Position numbers and translations under genes: made by a program. From assembly GCA_016705475.1 (NCBI GenBank), contig JADIYD010000009.1, positions 186,001-250,000 on the forward strand: a stretch of DNA of 64,000 nucleotides, written 5' to 3'. The DNA comes from Betaproteobacteria bacterium (lineage in GTDB: Bacteria; Pseudomonadota; Gammaproteobacteria; Burkholderiales; Rhodocyclaceae). The stretch's first letter is position 1; each line of letters opens with the position of its first letter. Under the pieces are notes generated by a model. It was not told the origin of the DNA and did no database searches. It saw only the letters and a program-made list of their open reading frames with translations. Of this stretch, positions 9,059 through 17,685 are shown piece after piece.

Positions 9059-9411
9059 TCGAAGAAGTCGTTATCCAGGAAAGCATCAGGGGGTAGGTCG
9101 TCGGTGAGCAAGGCGCTGTCCACATCTTCCAGTTCGGTAACGTACTGGACGCTATGCCAATAGAAGGAAATCCACATGCCGAGGAGCAAGGCAATAACCG
9201 CAAGAGCCTGCTTGAAATAGGGTGTGTAGACGCCCGTTCGCAGTGACAGGACTCCTGTACCAGCGGTCACCAACTGCGGCGCGGCCTGCTTTTGCCGAGC
9301 GAGCGCCAAGTGACGGGCTGCCTCCAGCCTCCGCGATGCTGCCGGCGGAATATCCTTCAATCCGAAGTTCAGCGTTTGCCGAACACGATACGCGTAACGT
9401 TCTTCGTTCAT
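9028..9411 (-). CDS. DUF3619 membrane protein (possible anti-sigma partner)
   Basis: A 127-residue protein from ATG at 9411: soluble N-terminal part (MNEERYAYRVRQTLNFGL), one membrane segment at about residues 66-86 (ALAVIALLLGMWISFYW), and an acidic periplasmic tail rich in Asp. Its ATG overlaps the sigma-factor stop as ATGA. A single-pass protein directly downstream of a group IV sigma factor suggests an anti-sigma or membrane-sensing role. This is inference from position and topology, since DUF3619 itself has no defined function. Confidence 0.75.
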   Translation of the reverse strand: MNEERYAYRVRQTLNFGLKDIPPAASRRLEAARHLALARQKQAAPQLVTAGTGVLSLRTGVYTPYFKQALAVIALLLGMWISFYWHSVQYVTELEDVDSALLTDDLPPDAFLDNDFFEWLKDDSSEE

Positions 9412-9971
9412 AGTTTTATACCTCTTGCCGACAGGGCGGCTGCCAGCGCGTGAGTGGCGCGCGAGCAATGGGTTTTGACGCTGCCTTCTGAGCAGCCCAT
9501 CGCCGCTGCGGTCTCAGCGACGTCCATGTCTTCCCAATAACGCATGAGGAAGGCTTCGCGTTGACGTGCAGGTAGTTTTTTTATTTCTTCATCGATCAGG
9601 TTGAGCGTCTGCGCCTGTTGCAGTTTGCTTTCCGGTGTTTTTGGGCCGGCATCATCCTCATCGGCGGCCAGCGTTTCTAGCGGATCGTAGTCTTCGTCGT
9701 CGTCCGGGGAAAATGCTGACAGCAGCGTTGTCCACATTGAGCGAACCTTGCTGCGTCGGTAAAAATCACGAATGGTGTTCTGCAGAATTCGCTGGAAGAG
9801 CATTGGATACTCTTCGTCGGGTCGGTCGCCGTACTTTTCCGCCAGTTTGAGCATGGCGTCCTGAACGATGTCCAGCGCAGCATCCTCGTCATGCACGGCG
9901 AACATCGCCTGCTTGAAGGCGCGGCGCTCGACGGATTCAAGAAAGCTCGATAGTTGTTGGGGTGATGACAG
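9408..9971 (-). CDS. ECF-type RNA polymerase sigma factor
   Basis: Alternative sigma factor with region 2 (DEDAALDIVQDAMLKLAEKY, then FQRILQNTIRDFYRR) and region 4 (LPARQREAFLMRYWEDM, AAAMGCSEGSVKTHCSRA), linked by an acidic stretch. The first ATG at 9905 would cut off SSPQQLSSFLESVERRAFKQ, which reads like the conserved family N-terminus. I therefore favour a CTG start at 9971, preceded by GGAAGAG and giving 187 residues. A perfect TATAAT at 9999-10004 on this strand argues against starts much further upstream. It is the first gene of the DUF3619/DUF3106/RDD operon; its target promoters cannot be deduced. Confidence 0.85.
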   Translation of the reverse strand: MSSPQQLSSFLESVERRAFKQAMFAVHDEDAALDIVQDAMLKLAEKYGDRPDEEYPMLFQRILQNTIRDFYRRSKVRSMWTTLLSAFSPDDDEDYDPLETLAADEDDAGPKTPESKLQQAQTLNLIDEEIKKLPARQREAFLMRYWEDMDVAETAAAMGCSEGSVKTHCSRATHALAAALSARGIKL

Positions 9972-9998
9972 GGTCGTCTCTTCCGAAAGTTCTTGAGT

Positions 9999-10004
9999 AT
10001 TATA
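9999..10004 (-). promoter_or_regulatory. Candidate -10 box for the sigma-factor operon
   Basis: TATAAT on the minus strand, about 28 nt before the proposed CTG start. No convincing -35 element is seen 16-18 nt upstream, so this may be an extended or activator-dependent promoter. Confidence 0.4.
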
Positions 10005-10088
10005 GGGACTTGCCGGGAAACCTTGACCGAAAATGGTCGGTCGATTAAGGTTACGCCCTTTTACGCGATGGCTTTTTTGGGCTCAAGA

Positions 10089-11789
10089 ATGATGATCAGC
10101 GGTGCAGAAATTGTAATCAGGTGCCTGCAAGAAGAAAAGGTCGATTGTGTTTTCGGATACCCCGGCGGTTCCGTTTTGCACATTTATGACGCCCTTTTCA
10201 AGCAGGATCAGGTCAAACACATTCTTGTTCGTCACGAACAAGCGGCTGTTCATGCGGCGGATGCGTATTCGCGCTCATCGCAGCGGGTCGGTGTGGCGCT
10301 GGTGACCTCGGGTCCCGGTGTGACCAATACGGTGACCGGTATTGCCACGGCCTACATGGATTCCATCCCGATGGTCGTGCTGACCGGTCAGGTGCCGTCG
10401 TTCTACATTGGCCAGGATGCTTTCCAGGAGTGCGACACGGTCGGCATTACCCGTCCATGCGTCAAACACAACTTCCTGGTCAAGGATGTCAAGGATCTGG
10501 CAATAACCATCAAGAAGGCGTTTCATATCGCCTCGACCGGTCGTCCCGGTCCGGTGGTTGTCGATATCCCCAAGGATATTACGGCCCAGATGTGTGAATT
10601 CGATTACCCGAAGACCATCCAGATGCGCTCCTACAATCCCGTGGTCAAGGGGCATCTGGGGCAGATCAAAAAAGCTGTTCAAATTCTGCAGGAAGCGAAA
10701 CGCCCGATTATCTATACTGGTGGCGGCGTTATTCTCTCCGATGCAGCTGAGCAGCTTACAAAGCTGGCGCACAAGTTGAATTTCCCGGTGACCAATACCC
10801 TGATGGGATTGGGCGGCTATCCGGCAACGGACAAGCAGTTCGTCGGCATGCTTGGCATGCATGGCACTTTCGAGGCCAATAACGCAATGCACTACGCCGA
10901 CGTGATTCTGGCGATTGGCGCGCGTTTTGACGATCGTGTGATCGGTAATCCGGAACACTTCAGTGAAGAGAAGCGTCGGGTTATCCATATCGATATCGAT
11001 CCGTCTTCAATTTCCAAGCGCGTCAAGGTTGATGTGCCCATCGTTGGTAATGTGCCGGATGTGCTCGAAGAAATCATGAAGCTGATGGATGGCGGATTCA
11101 AGACTGATCCGGATGTGGCTAACTGGTGGAAGCAGATTGACGCGTGGCGTGGTCGCGATTCTCTGCGCTACAAGCAGTCCGAGCACATCATGCCGCAGTA
11201 CGTCATGGAAAAGCTGTATGAAGTGACTGGTGGAAACGCCTTCGTGACGTCAGACGTTGGCCAGCATCAGATGTTTGCCGCCCAGTACTACAAGTTCGAC
11301 AAGCCGCGTCGCTGGATCAATTCCGGCGGTCTGGGCACCATGGGCGTCGGCCTGCCGTACGGCATGGGCGTACTTATGGCCAACCCGGATGCACAGGTCG
11401 CTTGCGTGACGGGTGAAGGTTCGATCCAGATGTGTATTCAGGAACTGTCGACCTGTAAGCAGTATGGCTTCCCGATCAAGATCATCAACCTGAACAACGG
11501 CATGCTGGGCATGGTTCGGCAGTGGCAGGAGATGTTCTACTCCAAGCGCTACTCCCAGTCCTACGTCACATCGCTGCCTGATTTCGTCAAACTTGCCGAG
11601 GCTTATGGCCACGTCGGCATGAAAATCGAAAAGCCGGAAGATGTTGAACCAGCCTTGCGCAAAGCTTTTACCGAGCACAAGAATGATCTGGTGTTCATGG
11701 ACTTCATCATTGATCCGGTCGCCAACGTCTTCCCGATGGTTGCGGCCGGCAAGGGTCTGACTGAAATGATCCTCGCTGAAGATCTGTAA
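10089..11789 (+). CDS. ilvB: Acetolactate synthase large (catalytic) subunit
   Basis: ThDP- and FAD-dependent enzyme that condenses pyruvate into acetolactate or acetohydroxybutyrate, the first common step of valine, leucine and isoleucine synthesis. From ATG 10089 it has 566 residues. The N-terminal ThDP domain carries GYPGGSVLHIYDAL and the catalytic Glu in RHEQAAVH; the central domain shows TNTLMGLGGYP; the C-terminal ThDP motif spans GEGSIQMCIQEL to NNGMLGMVRQW. In-frame ATGs at 10065 and 10092 are alternatives; the chosen one puts ISGAEIVIRCLQEE at the usual N-terminal position. It is the first gene of ilvB-ilvN-ilvC-pssA-leuA. Confidence 0.95.
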   Translation: MMISGAEIVIRCLQEEKVDCVFGYPGGSVLHIYDALFKQDQVKHILVRHEQAAVHAADAYSRSSQRVGVALVTSGPGVTNTVTGIATAYMDSIPMVVLTGQVPSFYIGQDAFQECDTVGITRPCVKHNFLVKDVKDLAITIKKAFHIASTGRPGPVVVDIPKDITAQMCEFDYPKTIQMRSYNPVVKGHLGQIKKAVQILQEAKRPIIYTGGGVILSDAAEQLTKLAHKLNFPVTNTLMGLGGYPATDKQFVGMLGMHGTFEANNAMHYADVILAIGARFDDRVIGNPEHFSEEKRRVIHIDIDPSSISKRVKVDVPIVGNVPDVLEEIMKLMDGGFKTDPDVANWWKQIDAWRGRDSLRYKQSEHIMPQYVMEKLYEVTGGNAFVTSDVGQHQMFAAQYYKFDKPRRWINSGGLGTMGVGLPYGMGVLMANPDAQVACVTGEGSIQMCIQELSTCKQYGFPIKIINLNNGMLGMVRQWQEMFYSKRYSQSYVTSLPDFVKLAEAYGHVGMKIEKPEDVEPALRKAFTEHKNDLVFMDFIIDPVANVFPMVAAGKGLTEMILAEDL

Positions 11790-11807
11790 GCGGGGCGAGG
11801 AAAAACT

Positions 11808-12302
11808 ATGCAGCGTCACATCATTTCCATCCTGATCGAAAACGAATCGGGTGCACTTTCCCGCGTGGCCGGGCTTTTCTCGGCGCGTGGCTACAATATT
11901 GAATCGCTGACCGTGGCACCGACGGAAGATCCCTCGTTGTCCCGGATGACCATCCTGACCTCTGGCTCCGACGAGGTGCTTGAACAGATCACGAAACAGC
12001 TCAACAAGCTGGTAGACGTGGTCAAGGTGGTCGATCTTTCCGAAGCTGCTCATGTCGAGCGCGAACTGATGCTGATCAAGGTTCGTGCTACTGGCAAGGA
12101 CCGTGAGGAGATGAAGCGCATGGCCGATATTTTCCGTGGTCGCATCATCGACGTTACGGAATCGACCTTCGTAATCGAGTTGACCGGAGCAAGCGCCAAG
12201 CTGGACTCGTTCATTTCCGCGCTCGATGCCGGCCTTATTCTCGAAACCGTCCGTACCGGTGTCTGTGGCATTGGTCGTGGCGATCGTATTCTTAAAGTCT
12301 AA
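11808..12302 (+). CDS. ilvN: Acetolactate synthase small (regulatory) subunit
   Basis: Regulatory subunit that activates IlvB and confers valine feedback inhibition. The 164-residue protein opens with the ACT domain (RHIISILIENESGALSRVAG, then FSARGYNIESLTV, residues 1-75), followed by the ALS_ss_C domain with VKVVDLSEAAHVERELMLIK. It lies 18 nt after ilvB in the same operon. Length and both domains are normal for the IlvH/IlvN family; the symbol ilvH is equally used. Confidence 0.95.
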   Translation: MQRHIISILIENESGALSRVAGLFSARGYNIESLTVAPTEDPSLSRMTILTSGSDEVLEQITKQLNKLVDVVKVVDLSEAAHVERELMLIKVRATGKDREEMKRMADIFRGRIIDVTESTFVIELTGASAKLDSFISALDAGLILETVRTGVCGIGRGDRILKV

Positions 12303-12326
12303 CTATCTGTACATAAAGAGGATTTC

Positions 12327-13343
<1,017 letters not shown>

Positions 13344-13375
13344 TTGGCAGGTCGCAGGCTTGATGAGGCGTCGTT

Positions 13376-13417
13376 GCAAGCGCTTGCCGTACTAACGTAC
13401 TGTCTGCGCTCTTGCGC
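13376..13417. repeat. Clustered intergenic palindromes downstream of ilvC
   Basis: Three palindromes are stacked within 42 bp: GCAAGCGCTTGC (13376-13387, exact), GTAC-N4-GTAC (13389-13400) and GCGC-TCTT-GCGC (13406-13417). The arrangement resembles dispersed intergenic palindromic units rather than a regulator site, but no second copy lies in this window. Confidence 0.5.
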
Positions 13418-13436
13418 CTAGCCTTGTCTTCGCTTT

Positions 13437-13471
13437 GGGCGGTGTGGGTGACCTCACCGCCCTTGTTGTTT
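13437..13471 (+). terminator. Terminator-like hairpin after ilvC
   Basis: Inverted repeat GGGCGGTG (13437-13444) and CACCGCCC (13455-13462) with a 10-nt loop, followed by the T-rich TTGTTGTTT. The loop is long and the T-run broken, so termination may be partial, allowing read-through into pssA-leuA. Confidence 0.5.
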
Positions 13472-13529
13472 GCGGATTTTGATGCTTTCCGGGTGTATCC
13501 TTTTCGGATTGCATGTTGATATGTGACCC

Positions 13530-14282
13530 ATGACCGAACTCAAACCCCGTAAATCGCTGTTCAATCCGGAAGTGAAGCGGCGTGGCATTTACGTGCTGCC
13601 CAACCTGTTCACCACAGCAGCACTGTTTGCTGGCTTTTTTGCCATCGTGCAGGCAATGCAGGGCGACTTCGAGCGAGCAGCGATGGCCATTTTCATCGCC
13701 ATGGTGCTTGATGGACTGGACGGCCGCGTTGCACGCCTGACCAATACCCAATCGGCCTTTGGCGCCGAATACGATTCACTGTCTGATATGGTCAGCTTCG
13801 GGGCTGCACCGGCCCTCGTCATGTACGAATGGGCTCTGCGCGACATGGGCCGTCTGGGCTGGATCGCGGCATTTATCTACTGTGCCTGTGCGGCCTTGCG
13901 CCTGGCCCGGTTCAATACCACCTTGGAAGTCATGGACAAGCGATTTTTCCAGGGTTTGCCGTCGCCGGCTGCTGCGGCGCTGGTTGCCGGGCTGGTCTGG
14001 GTGGCCATCGAGTCCGGCGTGGCTGGTAGCGATGTCCGCTGGTTTGCCTGTGCGCTGACGATTTTTGCCGGCCTGACCATGGTGTCCAATATTCGTTTCT
14101 ACAGTTTCAAGGACATTAACCTCAAGAAGAGCGTGCCCTTTTTCGTGATTGCTGCCATAGCCCTCGGTTTTGCCTTGGTCGCTTACAGCCCGGAAATTGC
14201 CCTGTTCGGCTTCTTCGTCATTTATGGTCTGTCGGGCTATGTTCAGGCGGCTATCGGCCTGCTCAAGCGTAAAGCCCCGTAG
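13530..14282 (+). CDS. pssA: CDP-diacylglycerol--serine O-phosphatidyltransferase
   Basis: Integral membrane enzyme that makes phosphatidylserine, precursor of phosphatidylethanolamine. The 250-residue protein has about seven hydrophobic segments and the full CDP-alcohol phosphatidyltransferase signature: D64-G65, A68-R69, G78, D82 and D86 (DGRVAR, then GAEYDSLSD). It lies 186 bp after ilvC and 11 nt before leuA; finding this lipid gene inside an ilv-leu block is common in betaproteobacteria. Confidence 0.93.
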   Translation: MTELKPRKSLFNPEVKRRGIYVLPNLFTTAALFAGFFAIVQAMQGDFERAAMAIFIAMVLDGLDGRVARLTNTQSAFGAEYDSLSDMVSFGAAPALVMYEWALRDMGRLGWIAAFIYCACAALRLARFNTTLEVMDKRFFQGLPSPAAAALVAGLVWVAIESGVAGSDVRWFACALTIFAGLTMVSNIRFYSFKDINLKKSVPFFVIAAIALGFALVAYSPEIALFGFFVIYGLSGYVQAAIGLLKRKAP

Positions 14283-14293
14283 TTGGAGTATTT

Positions 14294-15835
14294 ATGAAAC
14301 AGAATCTGATTATTTTCGATACAACCCTGCGTGATGGCGAGCAGAGCCCGGGTGCATCGATGACGCGGGAAGAGAAAATTCGCGTTGCCCGGCAACTCGA
14401 AAAAATGCGGGTTGATGTGATCGAGGCCGGCTTTGCTGCAGCTTCGCCGGGGGATTTCGAGTCCATTCAGGCCATCGCACACGCGATCAAGGATTCAACG
14501 ATCTGTTCGCTGGCACGCGCCAACGAAAACGATATCGGCCGGGCTGGCGAAGCGATCAAGCCAGCAAAGTCGGGCCGCATTCATACATTTATTGCCACTT
14601 CGCCCATTCATATGGAAAAGAAGCTGCGCATGTCACCGGATCAGGTCGTTGAGCAGGCGGTCAAGTCGATTGGGTGGGCACGGCAATACACCGACGACAT
14701 CGAATTCTCGGCCGAAGATGCCGGGCGTTCGGAGATCGATTTTCTTTGCCGCATATTCGAGGCAGTCATCAAGGCTGGTGCCAGGACCATCAATGTGCCG
14801 GATACGGTGGGCTACGCCATTCCGTTCCAGTATGCCGAAACCATGCGCCAACTGATCGAGCGCGTGCCGAACTCGGACAAGGTGGTTTGGTCGGTTCACT
14901 GCCACAACGACCTCGGGCTGGCAGTTTCCAATTCGCTGGCGGCCGTGCTGGCCGGGGCAAGGCAGGTCGAATGCACGATCAACGGGCTAGGTGAGCGCGC
15001 AGGCAATGCGGCCCTCGAGGAAATCGTCATGGCGGTGCGTACCCGTCCCGACATTTTTGCACTCGAAACACGTATTGATGCAACACAGATCGTGCCGGCG
15101 TCCAAGCTGGTTTCACAGATCACCGGTTATCCGGTGCAGCCGAACAAGGCGGTGGTTGGCGCCAATGCCTTTGCGCACGAGTCCGGCATTCATCAGGATG
15201 GCGTGCTGAAGCATCGCGAAACCTACGAAATCATGCGTGCTCAGGATGTCGGCTGGGCGCAGAACAAGCTGGTTCTTGGCAAGCATTCCGGTCGCAACGC
15301 CTTCAAGAGTCGCCTGCAGGAGCTGGGCATCGAGCTGGAAAGTGATGAGGCTGTCAATGCAGCCTTTGCCCGCTTCAAGGAGCTGGCTGACCGCAAACAC
15401 GAAATCTTTGACGAAGACCTGCATGCGCTGGTTTCCGATGAAGTGGTCACCCCGGAACAGGAATATTACAAACTGCTCTATTCGCATGTCTGCTCAGAGA
15501 CAGGCGAGATGCCTCATGCCAAGGTTATCCTGAGTGTTGGCGGCGTCGAGCAGACGGGGGAGGCAGGGGGCGGTGGCCCGGTCGATGCAACCTTCAAGGC
15601 AATTGAAAGCATCGTCAATAGCGGCGCCCAGTTGATGCTTTATTCAGTCAACGCGATCACGACTGGCACTGACGCTCAGGGCGAGGTAACGACGCGTTTG
15701 ACCAAGGCTGAGCGCATTGTTAACGGCAATGGTGCCGATACGGATATTGTCATCGCTTCAGCGCGTTCGTATCTGAACGCCCTGAACAAGCTGCACTCGT
15801 CGCTTGACAAGGTAAAGGCCCAAGGCGACGTTTGA
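14294..15835 (+). CDS. leuA: 2-isopropylmalate synthase
   Basis: First committed enzyme of leucine synthesis, condensing acetyl-CoA with 2-oxoisovalerate. It has 513 residues. The catalytic TIM barrel begins with IIFDTTLRDGEQSPGASM and contains the metal-binding HCHNDLGLA near residue 204 and the signature GLGERAGNAALEE. The C-terminal allosteric domain, from about residue 390, includes the Gly-rich GGVEQTGEAGGGGPVDATFK and accounts for leucine feedback inhibition in the family. It ends before a hairpin shared with the convergent DUF2069 gene. Confidence 0.96.
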   Translation: MKQNLIIFDTTLRDGEQSPGASMTREEKIRVARQLEKMRVDVIEAGFAAASPGDFESIQAIAHAIKDSTICSLARANENDIGRAGEAIKPAKSGRIHTFIATSPIHMEKKLRMSPDQVVEQAVKSIGWARQYTDDIEFSAEDAGRSEIDFLCRIFEAVIKAGARTINVPDTVGYAIPFQYAETMRQLIERVPNSDKVVWSVHCHNDLGLAVSNSLAAVLAGARQVECTINGLGERAGNAALEEIVMAVRTRPDIFALETRIDATQIVPASKLVSQITGYPVQPNKAVVGANAFAHESGIHQDGVLKHRETYEIMRAQDVGWAQNKLVLGKHSGRNAFKSRLQELGIELESDEAVNAAFARFKELADRKHEIFDEDLHALVSDEVVTPEQEYYKLLYSHVCSETGEMPHAKVILSVGGVEQTGEAGGGGPVDATFKAIESIVNSGAQLMLYSVNAITTGTDAQGEVTTRLTKAERIVNGNGADTDIVIASARSYLNALNKLHSSLDKVKAQGDV

Positions 15836-15854
15836 TTCGACCTTGCTCCCCGCC

Positions 15855-15887
15855 AAAAGCCGCTTCAGCTCTGCTGGGCGGCTTTTT
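15855..15887. terminator. Terminator hairpin between leuA and the DUF2069 gene
   Basis: AAAAGCCGC (15855-15863) pairs with GCGGCTTTT (15878-15886), with an inner CAGC/GCTG stem. T-runs on both strands make it potentially bidirectional. It overlaps the stop codon of the DUF2069 gene. Confidence 0.7.
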
Positions 15888-16242
15888 CTTCTTTGGGCGC
15901 GCGAGTGGCGCGGACGAAGAGGATGGTCAGTACGAAAAGAGCGGCGGCCAAAAAAGTCTCGGCCATGGCCAGCTTCTGAATGAGTCCGTGGTCGCTGGTG
16001 GCGCGCAGGAGGCCTTCCATCAGATAGAACTGGATGAACAGCGAAAGCCATTTGTAGGTGTAGCGTTTGCCGCGCAGGATGCCGAACAGGGGAATAAGCA
16101 GAAAAGCACCCTTCAGCACCATCCACGAGCCGCCTGGTCGGAGCGGCGCAAGCCAGCCTTCCCAAGCCAGGCAGAGGAAAATGAGCGCGACAAGGCAGGC
16201 GCTGGCGGCAATTTGATAGCGGGTTGCAGATGTCACGGTCAA
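15865..16242 (-). CDS. DUF2069 membrane protein
   Basis: A 125-residue protein with four predicted membrane helices, at about residues 10-28, 40-58, 66-80 and 90-110. The segment GKRYTYKWLSLFIQFYLMEG is typical of DUF2069, a small inner-membrane family of unknown function usually located next to wrbA, as here. It overlaps the wrbA stop by 4 nt. A Lys/Glu-rich cytoplasmic tail ends the protein. Confidence 0.85.
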   Translation of the reverse strand: MTVTSATRYQIAASACLVALIFLCLAWEGWLAPLRPGGSWMVLKGAFLLIPLFGILRGKRYTYKWLSLFIQFYLMEGLLRATSDHGLIQKLAMAETFLAAALFVLTILFVRATRAPKEEKAAQQS

Positions 16243-16829
16243 CTCAGTTTTTGGGCCAAATTTGCAAGACGTTGCCCCTGGACAAAGGCGAGGCGGCTTT
16301 CGGCGTCCGTCAGCGTGGGGCTACCCGTCGCGCCGGCGACATGGCTGGGGCCATAGGGAGTTCCGCCGCCATTGGTCGAAGACAGTTCGGGTTCGGTGAA
16401 GGGCAGGCCCATGATCAGCATGCCATGGTGGAGCAGGGGCAGCATCATCGACAGCAGGGTGCTTTCGTTGCCGCCGTGCTGGCTGCCGCTGGAGGTAAAG
16501 ACGCACGCGGGCTTGCCGGACAGGGTTCCGTTTTGCCAACCAGCAATGGTGCCATCCCAAAAATATTTCATCGGCGCCGCCATGTTGCCAAAGCGGACCG
16601 GGCTGCCCAGGGCCAGGGCAACGCACTCCTCGAGGTCGGCGAGTTCGACGTAAGGCGCACCGGAGGCCGGAACGGCGGGTTCAGTCGCTTCGCAAACGGT
16701 GGAAATGCGCGGGACGGTGCGCAGGCGTGCCTGCATGCCGGGCACGGATTCAATGCCGCAGGCGATGCGTTCGGCCAGGGCGCGAACCGAGCCACGGTGG
16801 CTGTAATAGAGAACGAGGATGTCTTTCAT
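16239..16829 (-). CDS. wrbA: NAD(P)H:quinone oxidoreductase, WrbA family
   Basis: Flavodoxin-fold FMN enzyme that reduces quinones by two electrons. The 196-residue protein starts KDILVLYYSHRGSVRALAE, with the FMN phosphate loop at residues 9-15. It carries the WrbA features GSPVRFGNMAAPMKYFWD and FTSSGSQHGGNESTLLSM, and near the end GGGTPYGPSHVAG. It precedes the DUF2069 gene with a 4-nt overlap. Its start codon lies within the first codons of the divergent yihY frame, so the two promoters must overlap neighbouring coding sequence. Confidence 0.93.
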   Translation of the reverse strand: MKDILVLYYSHRGSVRALAERIACGIESVPGMQARLRTVPRISTVCEATEPAVPASGAPYVELADLEECVALALGSPVRFGNMAAPMKYFWDGTIAGWQNGTLSGKPACVFTSSGSQHGGNESTLLSMMLPLLHHGMLIMGLPFTEPELSSTNGGGTPYGPSHVAGATGSPTLTDAESRLAFVQGQRLANLAQKLS

Positions 16830-17685
16830 GGTCAGCTATTATACGGCCCCATGCAGAACCACTCCCGATCTCGTCGCGGCGCCATCAGGCAGCCCAAGGA
16901 GCCTGGGCATCGTGCGCCGCTTTCATAGCGAGAACATGATGCAGACAAGCTCTGCCTTGGCATTCACCACGCTGATGGCGCTGGTGCCATTGGTTACCGT
17001 TATCTTGTCCGTGGCTGGTGCTGTTCCCTATTTTGATTCGCTGGTGGAGCGACTGGAACTGGTGATTCGCGAGGCCCTGTTGCCGCCGGGTGCAGCAGGG
17101 ACCATTGCCGGCAATATCGGCAAATTTTCACACAAGGCTCAGCGTTTGACGCTGGCGGGTATTGCTGTGCTGAGCGTCACCGCTTTTTTGTTGATGAACA
17201 CCATCGAGCGGGCATTCAATCATCTGTGGCAAGTCCAGCCACGCCCGGTGTTGGCGCGCCTGCGCTTGTATGCCTTCGTTATGGCCGTCTGGCCGTTTGT
17301 CTTGGGCGCTGTGGCCGGGGCAATGTCATTTGCCGTGACGACCTCACTGGGCTGGTTTGACGAGCCAGTCTGGTTCCGTCGCTTTGCTCTGAAGGCGGTG
17401 GCCGTGCTGCTGCTCGGCCTGTTTCTTTCTTTTCTCTACTATGCCGTGCCGAATGCCCCGGTTTCTCGACGTGCCGCACTGACGGGTGGCCTCTTCGCCA
17501 CGCTCGGGTTTTCGGTGATGCAAAAGCTGTTTGAGGTATTCCTGGTCAGTTCGGCTGTGCTGAAAAGCATCTACGGCGCTTTTGCCGTCTTCCCGGTATT
17601 CCTGGTCTGGCTCCACCTGTCTTGGGCTGTCGTTCTGTTTGGCGGGCTGATCGCCGCCAGCATCAATCGTCCGGCAAAACGCTGA
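16819..17685 (+). CDS. YihY/BrkB family inner-membrane protein
   Basis: A 288-residue polytopic protein of the YihY family, formerly annotated as ribonuclease BN. The conserved start of the domain, ALAFTTLMALVPLVTVILS, is at about residues 47-65 and the C-terminal VFPVFLVWLHLSWAVVLFGG near 260; about six membrane segments are seen. The N-terminus is uncertain. ATG at 16819 or 16828 gives a leader unlike the family, while GTG at 16912 (AAGGAG at 16896-16901) would start just before the conserved RRFHSENMMQ. The gene converges on the 502-aa unknown gene with a 23-bp overlap. Confidence 0.8.
   Translation: MSFMVSYYTAPCRTTPDLVAAPSGSPRSLGIVRRFHSENMMQTSSALAFTTLMALVPLVTVILSVAGAVPYFDSLVERLELVIREALLPPGAAGTIAGNIGKFSHKAQRLTLAGIAVLSVTAFLLMNTIERAFNHLWQVQPRPVLARLRLYAFVMAVWPFVLGAVAGAMSFAVTTSLGWFDEPVWFRRFALKAVAVLLLGLFLSFLYYAVPNAPVSRRAALTGGLFATLGFSVMQKLFEVFLVSSAVLKSIYGAFAVFPVFLVWLHLSWAVVLFGGLIAASINRPAKR

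Noticed and set aside
9993..10088. N-terminal extension or leader peptide of ilvB
   Set aside because: The frame is open upstream but the residues do not match the family, and no attenuator hairpin with Ile/Val/Leu codons was seen.
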